From contig JAJDAJ010000070.1 of assembly GCA_029261925.1 (NCBI GenBank), positions 131,613 to 195,612 of the forward strand: a stretch of DNA of 64,000 bases. Direction: 5' to 3'. Shown piece after piece: positions 13,789 through 21,875 of the stretch. The DNA comes from Deltaproteobacteria bacterium (GTDB taxonomy: Bacteria; Myxococcota_A; UBA9160; SZUA-336). Made by a program: the position numbers and the translations under genes. Below the pieces are notes generated by a model, which saw only the letters and a list, made by a program, of their open reading frames with translations, did no database searches and had not been told where the DNA came from. How positions within the stretch are numbered: the stretch's first letter is position 1; the number at the start of each line of letters is the position of its first letter.

Positions 13789-14682
13789 TCAGGCGCGCGC
13801 GCGGGCCCCCAGCAGCGCCCCCGCGGCGAGCAGCAGCAGGCCCAGGGCCGCCGGCTCCGGCACGAACGCCAGCACCTGGCCTGCGACGATCTCGTGCACC
13901 GCGGTCGTCGGATGAATGCTGTCCCAGAACAGGTACTGGTCCGGATCCGTGCAGGCCGGATCCCCCAGGCAGGCGTCGATCACGTTCGTGAGTCCGAACG
14001 CGGCCGGGTCCGTGACCGCGTCGCGCAGCAGCCCCGCGGTGTCGAAGACGTCGAAGCTACCGACCGCCCCGTTGAGCGTGAGCGGCAGCAGCGCGTTGAA
14101 CTGGTCGGTGAGCGCGCTCGCCCCGCCAGCGAGGACCGGATCCCCCGAGAGGAGCGGGGTCAGACCCAGGTCCGGCAATCCGAAGTACAGGAAGTCCTGC
14201 GCTCCAGCGCCCTGCAGCGTCAGCCCCGCGGTCACCAGATCGGTGAGTGCCTGGGTCACCTGGACGGTGGGATTGGTGACCCCGCCCAGGAAGTTGTTCC
14301 CGCCCGCGAAGATCACGTACAGCCCGTTGGGATCGGCGGCTCCCCCGGCCAGGAAGGCGTCGACCTGGTCGAGCAGGCCATCGAACTCGGCGCCCGCTCC
14401 CGGGTCATCGTTGGTGTTGTCGCGGCCCGTGGTTGCCCCGCCGACCGCGTAGTTCACCACGTCCAGGCTCGAGGGCAGGTACTCGGTCCAGACGGGCCCG
14501 TTCGAGAAGCGGCCCTCGAAGTACGGCGGGCTCGGCGGGTGCGTGCCGCCGTTGGCGGCGAACAGGTTGCCCGGGTCGCTCAGGCTGTCGCCGAAGACGT
14601 ACCACGTGGGATCGAGGGTGCCGGCCAGCGCCGCGCCCGGGAGCACGCCGAGGCCGAGGACCAGACTCAGGATCAGCCGCAT
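13789..14682 (-). CDS. SGNH/GDSL hydrolase with PEP-CTERM sorting tail
   Basis: 297 residues with a signal peptide (about 1-20) and block I FGDSLSDPGN at about 30, the SGNH nucleophile being S33. A GGNN block III lies mid-protein and a DSIHPT block V near the C-terminus. The last 25 residues, VPEP followed by a hydrophobic Leu/Ala stretch and ARARA, form a PEP-CTERM signal. This predicts exosortase processing and surface display, although no exosortase lies in the window. The family includes secreted lipases, esterases and thermolabile-haemolysin-like enzymes. The ATG at 14682 follows GGAGGGAAAG. Confidence 0.88.
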   Translation of the reverse strand: MRLILSLVLGLGVLPGAALAGTLDPTWYVFGDSLSDPGNLFAANGGTHPPSPPYFEGRFSNGPVWTEYLPSSLDVVNYAVGGATTGRDNTNDDPGAGAEFDGLLDQVDAFLAGGAADPNGLYVIFAGGNNFLGGVTNPTVQVTQALTDLVTAGLTLQGAGAQDFLYFGLPDLGLTPLLSGDPVLAGGASALTDQFNALLPLTLNGAVGSFDVFDTAGLLRDAVTDPAAFGLTNVIDACLGDPACTDPDQYLFWDSIHPTTAVHEIVAGQVLAFVPEPAALGLLLLAAGALLGARARA

Positions 14683-14839
14683 CTTTCCCTCCGCAGGAGA
14701 ACTGTGGAGACCACCCTACACTCATGCGGGCCGCCCGGGAACCACCATGGTCACGTCCTCGCAGCGCCTTCGCCCTGCGTTCGCCCAGCGGGGACGTTAT
14801 GCCTCCGGGACGCGCGGAATCAGCGCGCTGGAGGTCCCG

Positions 14840-15312
14840 TGCTCGAGTCGTTCGCCCCGTCCGCATGCGCCCGGGCCTCACCCGCGCAGCCTCTTCGAGC
14901 GCTGGTGCCAGCACACCCGCGACTGGGACCTGCGCGACCACCCCGAGATCGGCCTCAACCGGCCCCCGCTGACCCAGGGTGACGGTCCCTGCGCCGGCAT
15001 CGCCGAGAACCACTGGCCCGACCGCGCCACGCTCGACGCGGGGACGACTTCGCGGCCGCTGCAGACCTCGGTGCCGCGCCGGATCCGCCCGCCGGAGGAC
15101 GCAAACAGGACGTGCTGATCGCGCGCATCCGCGACACCTGCGCGAGCGGGGCGATGTCTTCGCGGGCTGGTACGGATTCACCCGCGCGCGTCCCGGCGAT
15201 CGCCCCGATCGCTGCTGGCTCGACATGTGGAACTTCGACTGGCTCGGACCGGACTCCGGGCGCCAGGGCCCGCGCACCGTGGAGAGCGTCGCCCGGCCCT
15301 CTCCCGCGCACC
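14840..15312 (+). pseudogene. Probable frameshifted gene remnant, possibly EthD-like
   Basis: The stretch 14683-15328 has no intact gene. Three neighbouring plus-strand segments read like real protein in successive frames. About 14840-15040 has FERWCQHTRDWDLRDHPEIG and GIAENHWPDRATLDA. About 15040-15145 has GDDFAAAADLG and DVLIARIRDTC. About 15145-15312 has GDVFAGWYGFTRARPGDRP and LDMWNFDWLG. Each step equals one missing base and falls near a GGGG run. The first segment weakly recalls EthD / dimeric alpha-beta barrel proteins. This is either a decayed gene or two base-calling errors. No start codon could be fixed. Confidence 0.4.
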
Positions 15313-15316
15313 GTGC

Positions 15317-15322
15317 GACAAT
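15317..15322 (+). promoter_or_regulatory. Candidate -10 box of a leaderless transcript (SMP-30 gene)
   Basis: GACAAT lies exactly six bases before the ATG at 15329. Confidence 0.35.
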
Positions 15323-15328
15323 CCGCGC

Positions 15329-16222
15329 ATGCGCTACGAGACGGTCTGCAGCGACGTGCCCCTGGGCGAGGGGCCGGTCTGGTGCCCCGACGGCACCCTG
15401 GTCATCACGCACGTCGCGCCCGGAGGCCTGCGGCGCATCGACGTCGGTACGGGAATCTCCCGCGTGATCGCCTCGATGCCGGGCGGTGCCAACAGCGCAC
15501 AGCTCGCCTCCGACGGCGGCTTCGTCGTGACCCAGAACGGCGGCATGGACTTCCGCAAGTTCGCCGACAACCTCGGCATCGACGCGGAGCGTATCCCCTA
15601 CGTGCCGGCCGCCCCGGGGCTGCAGCGCGTGACGCCCGACGGCGAGGTCGTCTACCTGGCCGACCAGGGCTTCTCCGCGCCCAACGATCTGATCGTGGCG
15701 CCCGACGGCACGATCTACTTCACCGATCCGCCGCAGCTCGGAGGTGCCGACATCGACAGCGGCATCGGCGAGGGTCGCTTCTGGGCCTACGACCCCGACG
15801 GAGGCGCGCGCCAGATCGCCGGCGGCATGCGCTACGACAACGGCGTGGCCCTGTCCCCGGAGGGCCGGCTGCTGATCGTCGAGGGCAACGGCCTGGCCTG
15901 GATCGATCCCGACAGCGGCGAGCTCGACTGGTGGGTGGAGCGCCTGCCCGGCGACTCGTCGGGCGACGGCTTCTGCTTCGACGTCGAGGGCCAGCTCTAC
16001 CTGGCCACCCCGATGGACCACTGCATCCGCGTTCTCGATCGCGGCGGCAAGCAGCTCGATCAGATCGACCTGGGCGCCGACGCCTTCCCCACCAACTGCT
16101 GCCTGGGCGGCAGCGACGGGCGCACGCTGTTCACGACCGAGCTCTCGCCCGGCCGGGTCTGCGCGATCGAGGGCCTGCCCGCAGCGGGCCTGCCGCTCAC
16201 GCCCTGGCCGGTTCCCGCGTAG
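15329..16222 (+). CDS. SMP-30/gluconolactonase/LRE family beta-propeller protein
   Basis: 297 residues. The opening LGEGPVWCPDG supplies the metal-binding glutamate of the SMP-30 family. SAPNDLIVAPDGTIYFTDPP carries the conserved Asn-Asp pair and the TDP turn, and YDNGVALSPEG gives the second Asn. C-terminal TELSPGR closes the six-bladed propeller. Members are calcium or zinc lactonases acting on sugar or other lactones in the cytoplasm. The exact lactone cannot be told. The ATG at 15329 lacks a Shine-Dalgarno sequence and sits 6 bases after GACAAT. Confidence 0.88.
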   Translation: MRYETVCSDVPLGEGPVWCPDGTLVITHVAPGGLRRIDVGTGISRVIASMPGGANSAQLASDGGFVVTQNGGMDFRKFADNLGIDAERIPYVPAAPGLQRVTPDGEVVYLADQGFSAPNDLIVAPDGTIYFTDPPQLGGADIDSGIGEGRFWAYDPDGGARQIAGGMRYDNGVALSPEGRLLIVEGNGLAWIDPDSGELDWWVERLPGDSSGDGFCFDVEGQLYLATPMDHCIRVLDRGGKQLDQIDLGADAFPTNCCLGGSDGRTLFTTELSPGRVCAIEGLPAAGLPLTPWPVPA

Positions 16223-16229
16223 CGGGCGC

Positions 16230-16457
16230 TCAGCCGGGCAGCGGCGCCTGCAGGCGCGCCTCGAAGATGCTCAGCGCGCAGCGGAACGAGCAGGTCTCCA
16301 CCAGCGGATGACTGCCCGGGCGCCGCGGCTGCGGCGGTGGATCGGCGATCGGGGCCCCGCACACGGCGCAGGGCACGGCGGCCTTCACCTCGGGGCCGAC
16401 GTTGCCGTGCGATCCGGTGCACGCGCGCAGACCGTCGAGGGGTGTGGTGCGAGACAC
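16230..16457 (-). CDS. Small CxxC zinc-knuckle-like protein
   Basis: 75 residues from the GTG at 16457, which is preceded by a strong GGGGAGG ribosome site with a 4-base gap. The protein has CAVC at about 30-33 and CSFRC at about 56-60, a pair of cysteine doublets suited to one zinc ion. The stretch between them is proline-rich (DPPPQP). No known family was recognised. It converges on the SMP-30 gene with 7 bases between stops. The longer open frame upstream is a shadow of intergenic DNA. Confidence 0.6.
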   Translation of the reverse strand: MSRTTPLDGLRACTGSHGNVGPEVKAAVPCAVCGAPIADPPPQPRRPGSHPLVETCSFRCALSIFEARLQAPLPG

Positions 16458-16654
16458 GTCGCCTCCCCGCAGAGACACGGAACGAGAATGCGACGTCCCG
16501 CCACCGCGGGCTATTCGACCCCCCGGAAGGTGCCGCGCTTCCCGAGCTGCCGCGAGGGCTTGCCTCGACTTTCTCGAGCGCTCGCGCACGCGTGCCGCCG
16601 GCAGCGGGCGCGCAGCCGGGCCCCGCTGCCGGCGCCCGCGCAGGCAGGCCCGGC

Positions 16655-16660
16655 TAGGAT
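16655..16660 (+). promoter_or_regulatory. Candidate -10 box of a leaderless transcript (symporter)
   Basis: TAGGAT is followed by six bases and the GTG at 16667. Confidence 0.45.
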
Positions 16661-16666
16661 GCGCGC

Positions 16667-18166
16667 GTGCCGATCCTCGACAAGCCGCTGATCCTGTGGA
16701 CATCGCTGCTTTACGTGGCGATCACCCTGGGGATCGGGATCTGGGCGGTGCGCCGGACGCGGAGCGCGCGGGACTTCTTCATCGCCGGCCAGGGGCTGGG
16801 CATCTTCGTGGTCGCGCTGGCCACGATGTCGTCGGCGGCCTCGGGCTCGAATTACCTGGGCTCGATCGGCCTGATGTACGCGTTCGGGCTCGGCGGGATG
16901 ATCTTCGTCGTCCCCAGCGGGGTGACCGCGGCCGTGCTCTGCTGGGTGCTGGCCAAGCGCATGCGGCTGCTGGCCGAGGTGCGCGAGGTCTTCACGATCC
17001 CCGACGCCGTCCTCGCCCGCTACCGCAGCCGCTGGGCGTCGGGCCTCGCAGCCGTGGCGGTCGTGGTCGGCGTGTCGGGCTACCTGGGCGTGCAGTTCCT
17101 GGCGGTCGGCGTGCTGCTGCAGGCGATCGTGGGCTGGGAGAGTCTGGTGCTCGCCATGAGCGTGGGCGTGGCGGTCGTGCTGGTCTACTCGGTGCTCGGC
17201 GGCATGGTCGCGGGCGTGTACACCGACGTCTTCCAGGGCGCGATGATGGTCGGGGCCTCGGGCGTCGCGCTGTTCTGGGCGCTGGGCAGCGGCGGGGGGC
17301 TCGGGGAGATGGCGCGCACGATCGCCGCCTCGGAGAGCTTCGGGCCGGCTCACGTCGAGCCGCTGGGCGTGCTGCCCGCGTTCACCGCGCTGGGCTTCCT
17401 GTTCGTGGTCGGCGTGGGCGTCTTCGGCTCGCCGCAGATCCTGCACAAGTTCTACATGATCCGGGACCCGCTGAGCCTGCGCTGGCTGCCCTGGATCCTG
17501 GGCGGCTCGCAGATGATCGTCATGGCCTTCCAGCTCGGCGTGGGCCTGGCGATCCCGGCGCTGATCGCGCAGGGCCAGATGGCGCCGGTCGCCAACCCCG
17601 ACAACGCCACGGCCTACTACCTGCTCGAGCACAGCCCGGAGCTCCTCGCGGGCGTGATCATCGCCAGCATCCTGGCGGCGACCATGTCGACCGCCGACTC
17701 GTTCGTCAACATCGGCGCCGCCGCCCTGGTCCGCGATCTGCCGCGCGCGCTGGGGCGCCCGCTGCGCGACGAGCTGGCCTGGGGGCGCGCCGCCACCGCC
17801 CTGCTCTGTGCAGGTGCGGTGGCGCTGGCCCTGCTCTTCGACGACCTGATGCTGCTGCTCGGCACCTTCTCGTTCGGGGTGTTCGCCTCGACGCTGGCCC
17901 CCGTGCTGCTGATCGGCCTGAACTGGAAGCGCGTGACGCCGGGCGCGGCGATCGCCTGCATGGCGACCGGGCTGGTGCTGTCGATCGGCCTCGAGCTCTG
18001 GTCGCGCACACCGGGCCTGCCGGCCCTGCCGACCGCGCCCGGCGTGCTGCCCACGGCGATCTCGATGTCGGTGTCGTTCAGCGTGCTCATGCTCTGGAGC
18101 TGGCTGCTCGGGTCGCCCGCCGGCGACGCGATCGACCGCGACGTGCGCGCGGTGATGGACGCCTGA
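16667..18166 (+). CDS. Sodium:solute symporter family protein
   Basis: 499 residues with about 13 hydrophobic segments, as expected for the SSS family. FFIAGQGLG after the first helix and the unwound TM1-like stretch MSSAASGSNYLG are family hallmarks. Also seen are YSVLGGMVAGVYTDVFQG, close to the GGM..v..TD signature, and MSTADSFVNIGAA, the sodium-site serine region. It should import a solute with Na+ across the inner membrane; the solute is unknown. The start is GTG at 16667 with no Shine-Dalgarno sequence, six bases after TAGGAT. The small membrane protein at 18167 converges on it with no gap. Confidence 0.92.
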   Translation: MPILDKPLILWTSLLYVAITLGIGIWAVRRTRSARDFFIAGQGLGIFVVALATMSSAASGSNYLGSIGLMYAFGLGGMIFVVPSGVTAAVLCWVLAKRMRLLAEVREVFTIPDAVLARYRSRWASGLAAVAVVVGVSGYLGVQFLAVGVLLQAIVGWESLVLAMSVGVAVVLVYSVLGGMVAGVYTDVFQGAMMVGASGVALFWALGSGGGLGEMARTIAASESFGPAHVEPLGVLPAFTALGFLFVVGVGVFGSPQILHKFYMIRDPLSLRWLPWILGGSQMIVMAFQLGVGLAIPALIAQGQMAPVANPDNATAYYLLEHSPELLAGVIIASILAATMSTADSFVNIGAAALVRDLPRALGRPLRDELAWGRAATALLCAGAVALALLFDDLMLLLGTFSFGVFASTLAPVLLIGLNWKRVTPGAAIACMATGLVLSIGLELWSRTPGLPALPTAPGVLPTAISMSVSFSVLMLWSWLLGSPAGDAIDRDVRAVMDA

Positions 18167-18586
18167 TCAGCTCGCGTCGAGCCGCTGCGCGCGCACGCGC
18201 TCCAGGTCGGCCGGCGTCAGGCCGTGCTCTCCGAAGGTCCATGCATAGAGCGACGGCGTGATCGCGAACGGCAGCAGCCACATCCCGTAGATCATGACGG
18301 CCCCGGGCAGCGGGAGACCGCCGAACCAGGGCCCGCCACCGGGCGCGTTCGAGGTCGCCAGGAGCGCGGCGAGGCCGCCCTCGAGGATCAGCAGCAGCGC
18401 GGCCAGCGGCAGCGCCAGCCGGCCCAGCGGCCGGTCCGGGCCAACACCCAGCGCCGTCATCGCCACCGGAGCCGGCCCGATCGCCGCGGCGAAGACCCAG
18501 ATCGCGACGGGATGGTCGACCCAGAAGCTGGCCAGCACCAGCGGAGGGGCCAGGCTGAAGTACGCGAGCGCGAGCCGGTAGGCCAC
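18167..18586 (-). CDS. Small four-helix membrane protein of unknown function
   Basis: 139 residues with four hydrophobic segments at roughly 5-25, 28-48, 57-77 and 90-112. No recognised family. It starts at GTG 18586, ten bases after the stop of thiO, and probably shares the thiO transcript. Its stop abuts the stop of the symporter gene. Small membrane partners are known for some SSS symporters, but those are normally on the same strand, so a link to the symporter is only a guess. Confidence 0.6.
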   Translation of the reverse strand: MAYRLALAYFSLAPPLVLASFWVDHPVAIWVFAAAIGPAPVAMTALGVGPDRPLGRLALPLAALLLILEGGLAALLATSNAPGGGPWFGGLPLPGAVMIYGMWLLPFAITPSLYAWTFGEHGLTPADLERVRAQRLDAS

Positions 18587-18595
18587 GCAGCCATG

Positions 18596-19711
18596 CTACC
18601 GCGGGTCGCCGCCCGCGGCGAAGCGCTCGGGAGCCAGCGCCGCGGCGCCGGGAAGCGTGCGTGACTCGAGCAGCCCGGCCGCGACCGCAGCCGCGGTCCA
18701 CGGCGCCAGCAGGATGCCGTTGCGGTGGTGTCCGGCGGCGATCCACAGATCGCGCGCTCCGGGGACCGCGCCGACCAGGGGCAGGTGATCGGGCGTGGCC
18801 GGGCGCAGGCCGGCCCAGGTGCGCAGGAAGCGACACGATCCGGTGTCGGGGAGCAGCGCACGCGCCGCGCCCAGCAGCCGCGCGACCCCGTCGGCGGTCG
18901 GCCGCGCGTCGAAGCCCGCCCGCTCGACCGTCGCACCCACGCGCAGCGTGCCGTCGGGACGGGGCACGAGATACACGTCGGGGTCCCAGAGGATCGAGGC
19001 GGGTCCGCCGACCGGCGCGTCGAGCGCCAGCATCTGGCCCTTGACGGGCTCCACCGGCCACGCCCCGCCCAGGTGCTCGTCCAGCTCGCGTACCCACGGC
19101 CCGGCGCAGAGCACCACGGCGGAGGCGTACAGGTCCTCGTCGCGCGTGCGCACGCCGGTCACGCGCTCGCCGTCGCGCAGCAGCCCGCGTACCGCCACGC
19201 CCTCGCGCAGGCTGGCGCCACGCCGCAGCGCGGCCGCGCAGAGTGCGCGCGTGAGCCCCGGGGCGTCGACGCTGGACTCGCGCGGGGACCAGAGTGCCCC
19301 GGCCGCGGCCTCCGCGACGCCCGGCACCCGCTTGCGCAGCTCGTCGGGCTCGAGCCAGCTCGCGCCGTGCGGGACCAGTCGCGCCGCCGCCGCGCGCAGC
19401 GACTCGACCTCGCCGGCCCGGGCCACGCGCAGCACGCCACAGCGGCGCAGCTGCGGGTCGATCCCCGAGAGCTCGGCGACCGATGCGACCCACTGCGGGT
19501 ACGCGTCGAGCGCCTCGGCCCCGATCGCCAGCAGCGGCCCCCCGCCCGCGCCCTCGGTGAACGGCGCCAGCATGCCCGCCGCCGCTCCCGAGGCGTGCGC
19601 CGCCACCGCATCGCGCTCGAGCAGCAGGGGTCGCGCGCCGGCGCGGGCGAGCTCGTGGGCAACCGCGCAGCCGATCACCCCGGCCCCGACGACGATCACC
19701 TCGTGCTTCAC
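18596..19711 (-). CDS. thiO: Glycine oxidase ThiO / D-amino-acid oxidase-like FAD protein
   Basis: 371 residues of the DAO family. VVGAGVIGCAVAHELARAG near the N-terminus binds FAD, and ASGAAAGMLAP is the ThiO-type second contact. PVKGQMLAL sits in the substrate domain. The C-terminus has RTWAGLRPATPDHLPL followed by GHHRNGILLAP, characteristic of ThiO. ThiO makes iminoglycine for the thiazole half of thiamin. No other thi gene is adjacent, so a general amino-acid oxidase remains possible. The GTG start at 19711 has no Shine-Dalgarno sequence and lies 7 bases after TACCCT. Confidence 0.85.
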   Translation of the reverse strand: MKHEVIVVGAGVIGCAVAHELARAGARPLLLERDAVAAHASGAAAGMLAPFTEGAGGGPLLAIGAEALDAYPQWVASVAELSGIDPQLRRCGVLRVARAGEVESLRAAAARLVPHGASWLEPDELRKRVPGVAEAAAGALWSPRESSVDAPGLTRALCAAALRRGASLREGVAVRGLLRDGERVTGVRTRDEDLYASAVVLCAGPWVRELDEHLGGAWPVEPVKGQMLALDAPVGGPASILWDPDVYLVPRPDGTLRVGATVERAGFDARPTADGVARLLGAARALLPDTGSCRFLRTWAGLRPATPDHLPLVGAVPGARDLWIAAGHHRNGILLAPWTAAAVAAGLLESRTLPGAAALAPERFAAGGDPR

Positions 19712-19718
19712 GCGGCGG

Positions 19719-19724
19719 AGGGTA
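19719..19724 (-). promoter_or_regulatory. Candidate -10 box of a leaderless transcript (thiO)
   Basis: Minus-strand TACCCT, seven bases before the GTG at 19711; it lies 18 bases from the divergent uracil-DNA glycosylase box. Confidence 0.4.
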
Positions 19725-19742
19725 GCGCGGTCCCGCGTGCGT

Positions 19743-19748
19743 TAGGAT
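19743..19748 (+). promoter_or_regulatory. Candidate -10 box of a leaderless transcript (uracil-DNA glycosylase)
   Basis: TAGGAT, seven bases before the ATG at 19756. An in-frame ATG overlapping the box at 19747 is a less likely start. Confidence 0.4.
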
Positions 19749-19755
19749 GCGGCGG

Positions 19756-20379
19756 ATGGCGGCGAGCAGGGGCGGGGAGCTGACGAGGCTGCAGCAGCAG
19801 GTGCGCCGCTGCCGGCTGTGCCCGGATCACGGACACGCGATCGAGGGAGCGCCGGTGTTCTCGGGCTCCACCACGGCGCGCGTGATGCTCGTCGGCCAGG
19901 CACCCGGCGCGGTCGAGGCACAGGCCGGACTGCCGTTCGTCGGCAACTCCGGCAAGCGCCTGTTCAGCTGGCTGCTGCGCGCCGGGCTCTCGGAGAGCGC
20001 GCTTCGCGAGGATCACTACATCACCTCGGTCACGCGCTGCTTCCCGGGCAGGAAGCCCGGCGGCCGGGGCGACCGCCTGCCCGGCGCCGAGGAGCAGAAG
20101 CTCTGCCGGACCTGGCTCGACGCCGAGCTCGAGCTGATCCAGCCGGCGATCGTGGTGCCGGTGGGCCGCCTGGCCATCCGCGCGCTGCTCGGCGCGCGTC
20201 CGCTCAACGAGGTGGTCGGCAGCGCACACCAGGACGCGGAGGGGCGCTGGATCGTGCCCCTGCCCCACCCGTCCGGCGCGAGCGGCTGGCTCAGCGATCC
20301 CGTGCACGCCGACCTGCTCTCGCGCGCGCTTCGCCACCTGGCAAGGCTGCGACGCCGGCTCGAGATCCCGGCGGGGTGA
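19756..20379 (+). CDS. Uracil-DNA glycosylase, iron-sulfur family 4/5 type
   Basis: 207 residues. Motif A is GQAPG near residue 48 and motif B is HPSG near residue 170. Four cysteines at 19, 22 (CRLC), 95 and 117 match the spacing of the 4Fe-4S ligands of family 4 thermophilic-type UDG. It should remove uracil from DNA to start base-excision repair. Its motif A lacks the water-activating Asp/Asn of family 1, as is normal for this group. The stop overlaps the GTG of the hydrolase gene by four bases (GTGA at 20376), so the two are translationally coupled. Confidence 0.88.
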   Translation: MAASRGGELTRLQQQVRRCRLCPDHGHAIEGAPVFSGSTTARVMLVGQAPGAVEAQAGLPFVGNSGKRLFSWLLRAGLSESALREDHYITSVTRCFPGRKPGGRGDRLPGAEEQKLCRTWLDAELELIQPAIVVPVGRLAIRALLGARPLNEVVGSAHQDAEGRWIVPLPHPSGASGWLSDPVHADLLSRALRHLARLRRRLEIPAG

Positions 20380-21251
20380 GCGAGCCGGCCGCGTTCCACG
20401 TCGAGCTCCCGGAGCGCGGCGTGAAGCTCGCCGTCCTGGACTGGGGCGGGACCGGACCCGTGGTGCTCTGCGCGCACGCGAACGGCTTCTGCGCGCGCCT
20501 CTGGCAGGGCGTGGCCGACGCGCTCGCCGGACGCTACCGGGTGCTCGCGTACGACGCGCGGGGACACGGGGACTCGAGCGCGCCGCCTCCGCCGCACGGC
20601 TACGACTGGGAGAGTCTCGGCGATGACCTGCTGGCGCTGGCGGCGGCCCTCTGCGCGCGCCTGGGCGTCGCGCGCATCGACTGCGGTGTGGGCAACTCCA
20701 TGGGCGGGACCGCGATGATGATCGCCGCCAGCCAGGCGCCGGAGCGCTTCGGCCGGCTGGCCCTGGTCGACCCGGTGGTGCTGCCGCCCCCGGTACCGGG
20801 CCGCTCGCTGCACGACAGGGGCCGGAAGATCGCCGCGCGCGCCAGCGAGCGCCGGCAGGTGTTCCCGTCGCGCGCCGCGGTGATCGACGCCTACCGCGAG
20901 CGCGAGCTCTTCTCGGACTGGGAGCCCTGGGCGCTCGAGGCCTACGCCGAGCACGGCTTTCGCGAGCGACCCGACGGTCAGGTGGAGCTGTGCTGCGCCG
21001 GCGCGGTCGAGGGCGCGATCTTCGCGCGCTCGATCGAGCTCGACCTGTTCGGGATCGTGCGCGGGCTGAAGGTCCCGGGCGAGCTCATGCACGCCACGCG
21101 CGGCAACTTCGACGTCGGGATCTACCGCCAGCTGGCCGCGGTCGCGCCGGGCCTCGAGGTCGGCAGCCTCGACGGGGGACACCTCGCGCCGATGAGCGAC
21201 CCGCGACGGGTGGCGGCGCGCATCTCCGCGCTCGTCGAGCGGGCGGCGTAG
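20376..21251 (+). CDS. Alpha/beta hydrolase
   Basis: 291 residues from the GTG at 20376. The oxyanion region is HANGFCARLW, YDARGHGDS follows strand 4, the nucleophile elbow GNSMGG has S108, and GGHLAP near the C-terminus supplies the catalytic histidine. Typical of cytoplasmic esterases and C-C hydrolases; substrate unknown. The four-base overlap with the upstream glycosylase gene suggests an operon, but no functional link between the two is obvious. Confidence 0.88.
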   Translation: MSEPAAFHVELPERGVKLAVLDWGGTGPVVLCAHANGFCARLWQGVADALAGRYRVLAYDARGHGDSSAPPPPHGYDWESLGDDLLALAAALCARLGVARIDCGVGNSMGGTAMMIAASQAPERFGRLALVDPVVLPPPVPGRSLHDRGRKIAARASERRQVFPSRAAVIDAYRERELFSDWEPWALEAYAEHGFRERPDGQVELCCAGAVEGAIFARSIELDLFGIVRGLKVPGELMHATRGNFDVGIYRQLAAVAPGLEVGSLDGGHLAPMSDPRRVAARISALVERAA

Positions 21252-21256
21252 CGCAC

Positions 21257-21820
21257 CTAGACCGGCGCCGGGCGTCGCGCCACGATCCGCGCGACGTGGC
21301 GATCGTCGTGCCAGTCCTCGTCGGCGTGCGCGATCTCGAGACCCGCGCAGAGCTGCTCGAGCTCGCCCTCTGCCAGCAGGAAGCGCCGCGACGGACGCGC
21401 GTGCCGCTCCAGGTTGCGCTCGGTGGCGATCTCGCAGCAGAGCCAGCCGCCGGGCGCGAGCCGCTCGATCAGCTGCGGGAAGAGGTCGCGCTGCAGGTAG
21501 TGGAAGCAGCTGATCACGTCGAACGGGCCACCGGGCAGCGCCTCGTGCTCGAGGTCGATCGCCTGCGTGCGCAGCGAGAGGCCGGCGTCGCGGGCGCGCC
21601 GCTCCGCGAGCTCAAGGCCCGCCGGCGAGACGTCGACCGCCAGCGTGTCGAGCCCGCGCGCCGCGAGCCAGAGCGCGGCGCGCCCCGCCCCCGCGGCCAC
21701 GTCGAGCGCGCGCCCGCTGCGCGGCAGCGCCAGCGCCTCGAGCCACGCCGGCGCCGCGGCGTCGCGATGCGAGCCCTCGCGGTAACGCGCGTCCCAGCGC
21801 TCCCGGTCTCCTTCACCCAC
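21257..21820 (-). CDS. Class I SAM-dependent methyltransferase (TehB-like)
   Basis: 187 residues. Motif I is LDVAAGAGRAALWLA at about 39-53, with D-V-S at the end of strand 2 (AVDVSPAG) and DVISCFHYLQRDLF as motif IV-V. This order and the short length resemble TehB-like small-molecule methyltransferases. The opening ERWDARYREG is also typical of that group. Substrate unknown. The GTG start at 21820 has a strong GGGGGGAGG upstream. It converges on the hydrolase gene with 5 bases between the stops. Confidence 0.85.
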   Translation of the reverse strand: MGEGDRERWDARYREGSHRDAAAPAWLEALALPRSGRALDVAAGAGRAALWLAARGLDTLAVDVSPAGLELAERRARDAGLSLRTQAIDLEHEALPGGPFDVISCFHYLQRDLFPQLIERLAPGGWLCCEIATERNLERHARPSRRFLLAEGELEQLCAGLEIAHADEDWHDDRHVARIVARRPAPV

Positions 21821-21875
21821 GCTTCGCCTCCCCCCGCCGCGCCCGGGATGATACGGTCTGCGGCGAGGAGACGAC

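Noticed and set aside
18593..18598. TAGCAT six bases before the start of the small membrane protein gene, as another leaderless signal
   Set aside because: The TAG is the stop codon of thiO, so the match may be forced by coding; not counted in the pattern.
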